DNA from: Malaya genurostris
Taxonomy: Eukaryota; Arthropoda; Insecta; Diptera; Culicidae
NCBI RefSeq assembly: GCF_030247185.1
Contig: NC_080571.1
Location: 80,534,525-80,598,524, forward strand
DNA: 64,000 nt
Reading direction: 5' to 3'
Positions 57,801 to 64,000 of the stretch are shown piece by piece (the stretch's first letter is position 1; each line of letters opens with the position of its first letter). Below the pieces are notes generated by a model. That model had not been told where the DNA came from. It searched no databases and saw only the letters and a program-made list of their open reading frames with translations. A program made the position numbers and the translations under genes.

Positions 57801-60800
57801 TGAATAACTGCAGGAAGGCTAGTTAGCATATCCGGCCCTTTCAGCAACTCTGAATTAAAGGAAATTCCGTTTACAGCGGCAGCAGCGTCCCACACAAGAC
57901 GAACCTTTCCGGGTTTTCGGGGATTGATGACTACGTTCAATGGAAGATACCACACGGCTGATGGGTTCGATACAACGAGCTCTTCTGTAGTTATTTGATG
58001 TGCATAACCCTTTTGAACATACTCCTCTATTAGTTTATGAACGTTTTCGTGGAGGACTGGGTCCCGTGCTAGCTTCCTTTCTAACGCCTGCAGTCTTCTC
58101 ATAGCCATCGGGTAGCTATCTGGAAACCGACGTATTTCATCGCGCCATAGAAGTCCCGTTTCAAAGCGATCACCTACACGAACTGTAGTTGTTTTCAAAA
58201 TATTCCGAGCTCTCATATCTTCTCTGGATTCTGGTATGTATCCTGTAATTCCTGTTTCTTCTAACGAGAACTGGTGACGAAGCATATCATGTAGATCTTG
58301 ATTTGTGATTGGGGATACTGTATGTAAATTGACGTATGTTTGGTGAATAATCCTTTGCTGATGCGGTCCGTATACCGACCATCCTAATTTTGAACGCACT
58401 GCAATTGGCTCGCCTTGACGACCAATGCGTGATTCTATAGGCGCGAAGACATGCAAATTGTCTAAACCGATCATAATCTTCGGCTCATCTTCCGTTTGAT
58501 TAACCAACGGCAAGTTCATCAAATGATGGTAACGTTTCGTAATTTCTTCTATTCTTACACATTGCTTCGGTAACATTAGTCCTTTGACCGAACGTACATT
58601 TAGCAACGGATACTTTTCGCAAGCTCCCCTAGCCGATAGCATCAAATCGACTTTACGTGAATGATCCTCATATCTTTTCATGTTTCCCGTCCAAGTCACT
58701 ATTAATGGTTCTATTTTTCCGCTAACAGGAAGCTTTTTTAAGACATCCTCATCCACAAGGGTTACCGAGGAACCCTCATCCAAAAAGGCTAAAATATTCA
58801 AATAACAACTACCCGCATAAATTGTTATGGGAACAATCCGAAATATCACGGAACGAAATGGATTATCATGGGTATTAGACTTAGTTTGCAATACTTGAAC
58901 GGTTTCGACAGTGCGATGCAATAGAGGGTGATGACATCCTTGGCATCTTCCTACATTACAGCGGACCTTGAAGTTACAAGGGCTTTTTCCGTGATTATTT
59001 AGACAAACAATACAAAGTTTAAATCTGTCAACTATTTTCAACCTATCCGAAACACACATTCTTTTGAATTGATCGCAAAGTCTGATTTTATGATCAGCCC
59101 TTTTGCATAACCAGTACGGTTTGCTAGTGTCGCCTTCTATTTTGTTCAGTGTATTTGAATGCATATGTACAAATTCCCTTCTCTTAGGTGTTCCTTTGCT
59201 ACAGCGTGGTACGTCGTTTGGCTCAAAGTAGCTAAGCTCGCTAACTTCCGATACATCCGATACAATATTGTTGATGAAGTCCGTAAATACTCTAAGAGGT
59301 GTACCTTCGTTACTACGCTTAAACCGTACCCAGCCTAGTTTGTAGCTATGTGGAAGCTTATCCACTAGCTCTTGAACCAACATCGGGTTACTGAGATGAT
59401 CGGTTAGTTTGGCCGCTTCTAAATGGTCACATAGTTGCTTCACTGTTATACCGAAGTGAATGAATGTCTCCAATCGGTCCACTCTAGGAGGTCTAGCTTT
59501 GCGGACCTTTGCTAGCAGACTGCTTAGAAGCTTTTCTGGTTTCCCAAATAGGTCTCGCAGGTCTTTGATCACGTCTGGTACCGACTCCGGTAGTACAAGT
59601 CGGCTCCTTACAGCCTCGAGAGCTTCTCCTTGCAAACTGTCCTGAAAGCGCTTCAAATTGTCTAGATTTGAAAATCCGCACGCTTGGGTGGTATATTCAA
59701 AACTACTAATAAATATCGGCCAAATCTCTGGTTCTCCTTTAAACAGTGGCAAATGTTTTGATACTGCTTGTCGAGCAGCTAACTGGTCCTTTGAGGGCCC
59801 AACTGGCTTCTGCCCCAGCCCGTTTCGCTCACGGGTTTTCAACAGTCTAGCGACAAGCTTTAATTGGTCGCTGTTGAGGCTGTCTACACTTTCATCATCT
59901 TCGCACTTCTCAACTTCGTACATTTCCGTTAACTTTTCTAGTATCGAATCAATTTCATTATTTGCTGCTTGCGATTTATTTTCAGTTTTGGGTACTGCTC
60001 CTTTTAAATCGTCAGCCGTTGTAGAGGTTTGTTTTTTATCTTGAACCTTATTTGAATGCAGCCATTGTGGAACCTTTTCACTCCAAGATTCCATCTCATC
60101 TTCCTTTCCTTCCTTTACCTCCTTTCTAGTATCATCAGTTTTAATATTAGATTCCTTTACGATATTCAGCTTCTCCTCGAATTTTTGTTGTAAAGCTTGT
60201 CTCCTTTCAACATATTTCGCTTCTTCTGCTAATCGCATTTGTAGATGCTTTCGCTCTTGGGTTAGCCGATATTCCCTTATTTCCCGTTCCTGCTGCAATT
60301 CTCGTTCGCGTAGTTCCTTTTCTTGTTTCAATTTCTTTTCCTCTATTGCTCGTTTCATTTCTAACCTCCTCTCATGTAAAATGCGTTGATTTTCTAGTTC
60401 CTGTTCTTTCTCTTGCTGTTCTTCTTCTAGCAGCTTCAAGGCAGTGTCTAGTGCCGATATGTTACTGTGTATCGAACTGCAGTCGCTCTTGCTTGCGGTT
60501 CCTTTTTTCTCTCCAGCTTTCTTAGATCCTTTTTTTACAGATTTGGGCAAACGCAATTGGTTGCAACACTTAACGCAACTCCAAGGTTGATCTTCTATTT
60601 CAGCTGTGACCCCAGCGCATCGGTAGTGAGCCCACATACTGCAAGCATCACATTGCACCATGTCGTCTGCACTATCCGGCTCTTGACAAAGCATACAGTT
60701 TTTTTTCCGTCGAGGTGTCCATAATCCTTTGAGGTAATCCGAACAATAATTCTTTGATTTGTGTTCGGAGTGGAATGAAAACACTCTTCGTATCAGCTTT

Positions 60801-60856
60801 CTATATAGCAGATCAAAGCTAAAAATTGGTTTATTATGAATTTTCATTGATTGCAT
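54737..60856 (-). pseudogene. BEL/Pao gag-pol polyprotein with one internal TGA
   Basis: A single 2040-codon frame (ATG 60856, end 54737) broken only by TGA at 55709-55711 (codon 1716). Approximate order: PHD-type finger 54-96 (CMLC, CDAC, WAHYRC, CVKC); charged coiled coil 145-240; gag-like region from about 365; Cys/His cluster 619-645; aspartic protease LDEGSSVTLV near 694; RT with WDAAA and HYVEDYFDS near 1108; RNase H (FTDASENAYG near 1292, then IPRLELQ and WTDSRNVLSW); integrase HHCC (HYHEKFGHG near 1629, then CVWC), GVDYLGPF, LDNGTNLKGA and GGVWEML (D, D, E). The stop follows GRRIEKR, where Trp is usual. The RT box has Glu for the first Asp of YVDD. No separate env is seen. Confidence 0.9.
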
Positions 60857-61420
60857 TCAGTTCACAAAGGAATAAAATTACTCACAATTATTGGTGTTCT
60901 ACATTTCTTCCAACTTTCCTCCTGCAGATTCACCCGCAAATTATACTGAACCTGATGACGTTTTGTAATTAATCATAAGCTTTCTAGAGTTCATTTGATT
61001 TCACTTACTGTTTGTTACTTCTCAGTAGTTGTTAATTTCGCACGTTTTATTCTAAATTAACCACATGTGATAACTGTCTGTGATAATAGGTTAAGGTTTC
61101 TGTAATCTGTGATAATAGGTTAAGGTTTAGGTATCATTTTTTATAACAAAATTTCTATTTTTATACCCTTTCACGTATCCAAACTATCACTCTTTTCTCC
61201 TTCTAGAATTTCTATCCTCACCACAACTTGTACTACTAAATTAACTTTTATTCGATAAATTTCACCTTGCTTCTATCTTCACAGTTTTAACACATTGATT
61301 ATTCAACCTTACGTTTCCTTACTTCTCTTTCTTTCCGCTTTCTTCCTGTTGACGTTTCCCATCCTTCTTCGGCGTCGTGTTGCACAAAGCATCATTCGGT
61401 CTCCGTGATGTTGCCCTCAA
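60795..61420 (-). repeat. 5' LTR of the BEL element
   Basis: It matches 54213-54838 without indels. On the minus strand it begins TTGAGGGCAACATCACGG (TG-TTGAGG if the next two bases are counted) and ends ATATAGAAAGCT. The predicted coding frame starts inside it (ATG at 60856). It contains a twice-repeated CTGTGATAATAGGTTAAGGT (about 61078-61123). Confidence 0.92.
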
Positions 61421-61422
61421 CA

Positions 61423-61600
61423 CCTGTGATTTTACATCTTATGAGATGCACATGAATGGAGCGTCGCAGTTCGCGCGAATTTACACGGAAGAACATTTAA
61501 TATTGTGTCTAAAACTCCATAACATGAAATTCATTGAAATAAAATAAAAAGAATACTGATAGCAACAGCCGCGACTTGAACCTAGAATCATCGCAATTAA
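61423..61600 (-). mobile_element. tRNA-derived SINE, copy 2 (head truncated)
   Basis: It matches the body of the 8825-9045 element, including ATCTTAT-AGAT-CACAT, ATGGAGCGTCG and a B-box-like GGTTCAAGTCG on the minus strand (about 61573-61583). No A box follows, so the head is missing. It begins exactly where the BEL 5' LTR stops. Confidence 0.65.
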
Positions 61601-63611
61601 TTTACTGCATTTGCATTTAATTTAAATTTAAATCTGCTGATGAGAGAGTTTCAAAATTGCATTTTTAATGTCATTATGATCGGTCGTGTCTCGTACACAA
61701 TCCTGTAATTTTTTTCCTTCACATATTTCTTCGATTAAATTTTAAGTTAAAATGATATTTTTCATGTACGAAACAGTTGTGAGATATCAATAAGGCCAAA
61801 AATATCATTTACACACAATATTTGGTCATTGTTTCCTGCGTCAAAATGTGACTACCCATTTTAAGATATAATATTCCGCACTATATTTTGTTCAAGGCCA
61901 AAAGTGGCCATTTTCGCCCCGGTCTCCCTGAATCAAACGGTTGGGCTTCTTTTCTCAAGCCGGAAGGTATGTAATCCCTTAAAATTAGATTTTCACATAC
62001 CAAAGTTTGAACAGATGACCACACGTAATAAGCAAATATCAATAATCTAATAAACATTTCATTTACTGGAAATAATGATAACCAAGAGGCAAATCACTCT
62101 AAACTCTGTTATGTTTCATTTTATTTTTCTATTAATAATAAGGTGCTACTTGGGTGGAGAGTGTAGTAAATTCCCATTCCAATCAAATATTTTACAATCT
62201 TAGACTTGTCTCACGTCTTAGAAGCATTTTCAAGACAATATTTTGTACCCAAGCGTTTATATTGTGAACTGGAAGAGCGTGACTATCCATTATATGATTC
62301 CGAAATAACCAATACTCGGAAAATATTTGGAAAATAGAATAATTCTTGAAAAGAAAACCTAATATGTAATGCCAGCTCTATCAACAAAAGCTACAAAATC
62401 ATAATTGCTTATCGGTTTTATTGACTACATTGAAAATAATCAACTGCGCAGCAGCTTTCGAAAATAGAGTACAGATTTCCAAACAATAAAGAAAACCGAC
62501 AATGAGCAATTTTATTTTGAATCTATTTCTAAATGTTGATACCAGCTAAGGTGTATTTTATTTTTGTGTTATAGCAGGGCATAACTTTTCCAGCTAAAAT
62601 CCAATGACACTCAAGTCGTCGACAAATTTGAGTTGCCTACTATTGTACAATTTATTCATAGAACCGACATTACTTGACTTAACAAGGGGAAACGGTTCCG
62701 TCAAGTCAACTAGGGTAATAAACGTTTAGTACATTGGTTTGGAGAATGAGTAGAAAAATGGTCTTTTCGCTTCGAATGTATGCGTCACTATTATGAAAGG
62801 ATTGTACCTTCATTTTTCATATCAATTTGTTTGGGATATTCTTTTCTAGAACAATCGAAGCGAGACGAGCGAGAGTATGGACGTCATGTCGGCTTCATCG
62901 CTATTTGTTGATTGTAATCGGCAAAATAATATGGTGCGTCTACTCGGGAGATGATTTGATATTTTTGCTATTGATCAATTTAAATAAAAGATCATTCTAA
63001 TGCAATAATTGTGTGATATTTGTGAGCAATATTCAGCATCTACGTTTCCATACTTAAACTTTAAATAGTTGATTTTACTCACGAAGAGATTAGAATCAGC
63101 TTTTTGGCCAAAACAATTAGTTGATTTTCCGATTTAATTTAATAACTTTTTGGGACAACTAAAAAAATCTTACTATTTCTAAAATGGATTTGTTTTGCTC
63201 AATCTCCTATATAATGCCAAACTATTCTTCGAATTTGTTCATTTCTTAGGTAAAGTTCCCAACCAAACAAGTTGTCATTAATAAGCGTATGTTTATTCTT
63301 TATAACTCCATTTTATACTATTTTTTAGTTGAATCAGCTATATATTAGTTGCTGTTCGTTGGTTTCAGTGGAAGATATTCGAAAATTCAGTACTGTTATT
63401 GTTGATTGAAACTAATCCATTTTGAATTTAGTGATATTTCTGGTAATTCCAACTGATTTTAACTATTGATTTGAGCTACAAATGATGGAAAATTTATCAA
63501 AATATTTGTTTGATTTCAACTAACACAGTTAGTATTTATGCAGCTTAGAATACTGTTTTCAGTTACAACTTTTTACTCCAATGAAAAAAATTCGTTGATT
63601 CTATCTAATTC
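61601..63611. other. Unassigned AT-rich DNA
   Basis: Two kilobases with no frame of note, no known element and no clear repeat. Short frames only. Confidence 0.5.
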
Positions 63612-64000
63612 ATTCATGTCAGTTCACATCTCATCCAAGTCAGTCGATAAACCAAAAACCGCTTGGTTGTTGATACTTACGTTCGGGACAGAAAAAACCA
63701 AGTACAGTGTTGTGTAGTGAACAATAGAACGATCTCGAAATGAGTGAACCAAACGAACAAAAGCTACCGCCGGTACGAAAGAATACAATTATTGTTGACT
63801 TCAGACAGTGCAAAATTCGACCTTCGATACGAGAACTTGAAGGTTTGCTTAAGGAGCAAATGCATCTTGACATTAAACATGTGCATTTACTTTAATGCAA
63901 TAAGACCAATAATGTTGTTTATATTCAGTTCTATAAAGAGTTGGATGCAATTCAATTCGTAAAAGACAATAACAATGTGTAGTATGTGGAGCACGAAAAC
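63612..64000 (+). pseudogene. Non-LTR ORF1, 5' copy 2, cut by the window end
   Basis: From CATCTCATCCAAGTCAGTCG this matches 10240 onward: the same leader and the same MSEPNEQK start (63740). There is a ~20 bp insertion in the leader near 63660-63680. In-frame stops occur (TAA at about 63893 and TAG near 63979), so it is also degenerate. It keeps AATAACAATGTG where copy 1 has lost two bases. The C-terminal part lies outside the window. Confidence 0.75.

Larger units (their letters stand above)
54213..61420 (-). mobile_element. BEL/Pao LTR retrotransposon, nearly intact
   Basis: Two 626 bp direct repeats flank a long Pol-type frame on the minus strand, with domain order gag-like, A17-type protease, RT, RNase H, integrase, as in BEL/Pao. 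A purine-rich stretch (GGGCTGGGGAAA, about 54841-54852) precedes the 3' LTR, fitting a polypurine tract. No matching target duplication is found (ATAAT on the left, CCTGT on the right), so one edge may be rearranged. The LTRs differ at three positions by my reading, implying a recent insertion. Confidence 0.9.

Overview
The window is AT-rich, intron-era eukaryotic DNA dominated by transposable elements and tandem repeats. Its content points to a dipteran, most likely a mosquito of the culicine kind. The supporting evidence is the mix of families: CR1-type LINE with a PHD-bearing ORF1, LOA-type, RTE-type and Penelope retroelements, a BEL/Pao LTR element, DD34D mariner, rosa-type DD41D mariner, tRNA-derived SINEs, and TG/CA-bearing dispersed repeats. 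The species assignment is inference; no host single-copy gene is recognised with confidence.

Layout. 1-6888: head-to-tail array of a ~1.23 kb unit, each with a ~330 bp foldback, a (TG)n tract and three ~170 bp sub-repeats. 6889-9060: a short dispersed repeat (called E2 here) and two tRNA-derived SINEs. 10235-11662: broken ORF1 copy of a non-LTR element. 14599-15478: internally deleted mariner with a TA duplication. 15600-16650: LINE RT fragment carrying a 187 bp insertion with a 16 bp target duplication. 16652-18243: E2 plus an inverted copy of the 1.23 kb unit with large (TA)n expansions. 19636-24960: a nearly intact minus-strand CR1-like LINE with flanking SINE-like sequence. 25000-32000: mostly unassigned DNA, with one TATA-bearing candidate small secreted-peptide gene (28.5-28.8 kb). 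31902-35729: a MITE, a Transib-like element with RSS-like ends, and a TTAA-flanked piggyBac-like element. 37-41 kb: Tc1 fragments and a rosa-type element. 42.7-45.4 kb: diverged 170-mers fused to an RTE fragment, then tandem E2. 47.3-48.9 kb: a GC-rich block that looks like promoter or 5' UTR sequence. 49.1-52 kb: second rosa remnant and a mariner split by a 5'-truncated LOA-type LINE. 52.5-53.8 kb: Penelope-like fragments with a hammerhead-like fold. 54213-61420: a nearly intact minus-strand BEL/Pao element with two LTRs differing at three sites. 63.6-64.0 kb: second ORF1 copy cut by the window end.

How the parts relate. There is no operon or pathway here. The most useful structure is nested and relational: elements inside elements, the same dispersed families recurring in both orientations, and two young autonomous-type retroelements (CR1, BEL) each spoiled by a single in-frame TGA. 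The most unusual signals are the UAG-CAA-CUA junction between the in-frame CR1 ORF1 and ORF2, the foldback tandem array, the Penelope hammerhead-like motif, and the RSS-like ends of the 1.57 kb element.
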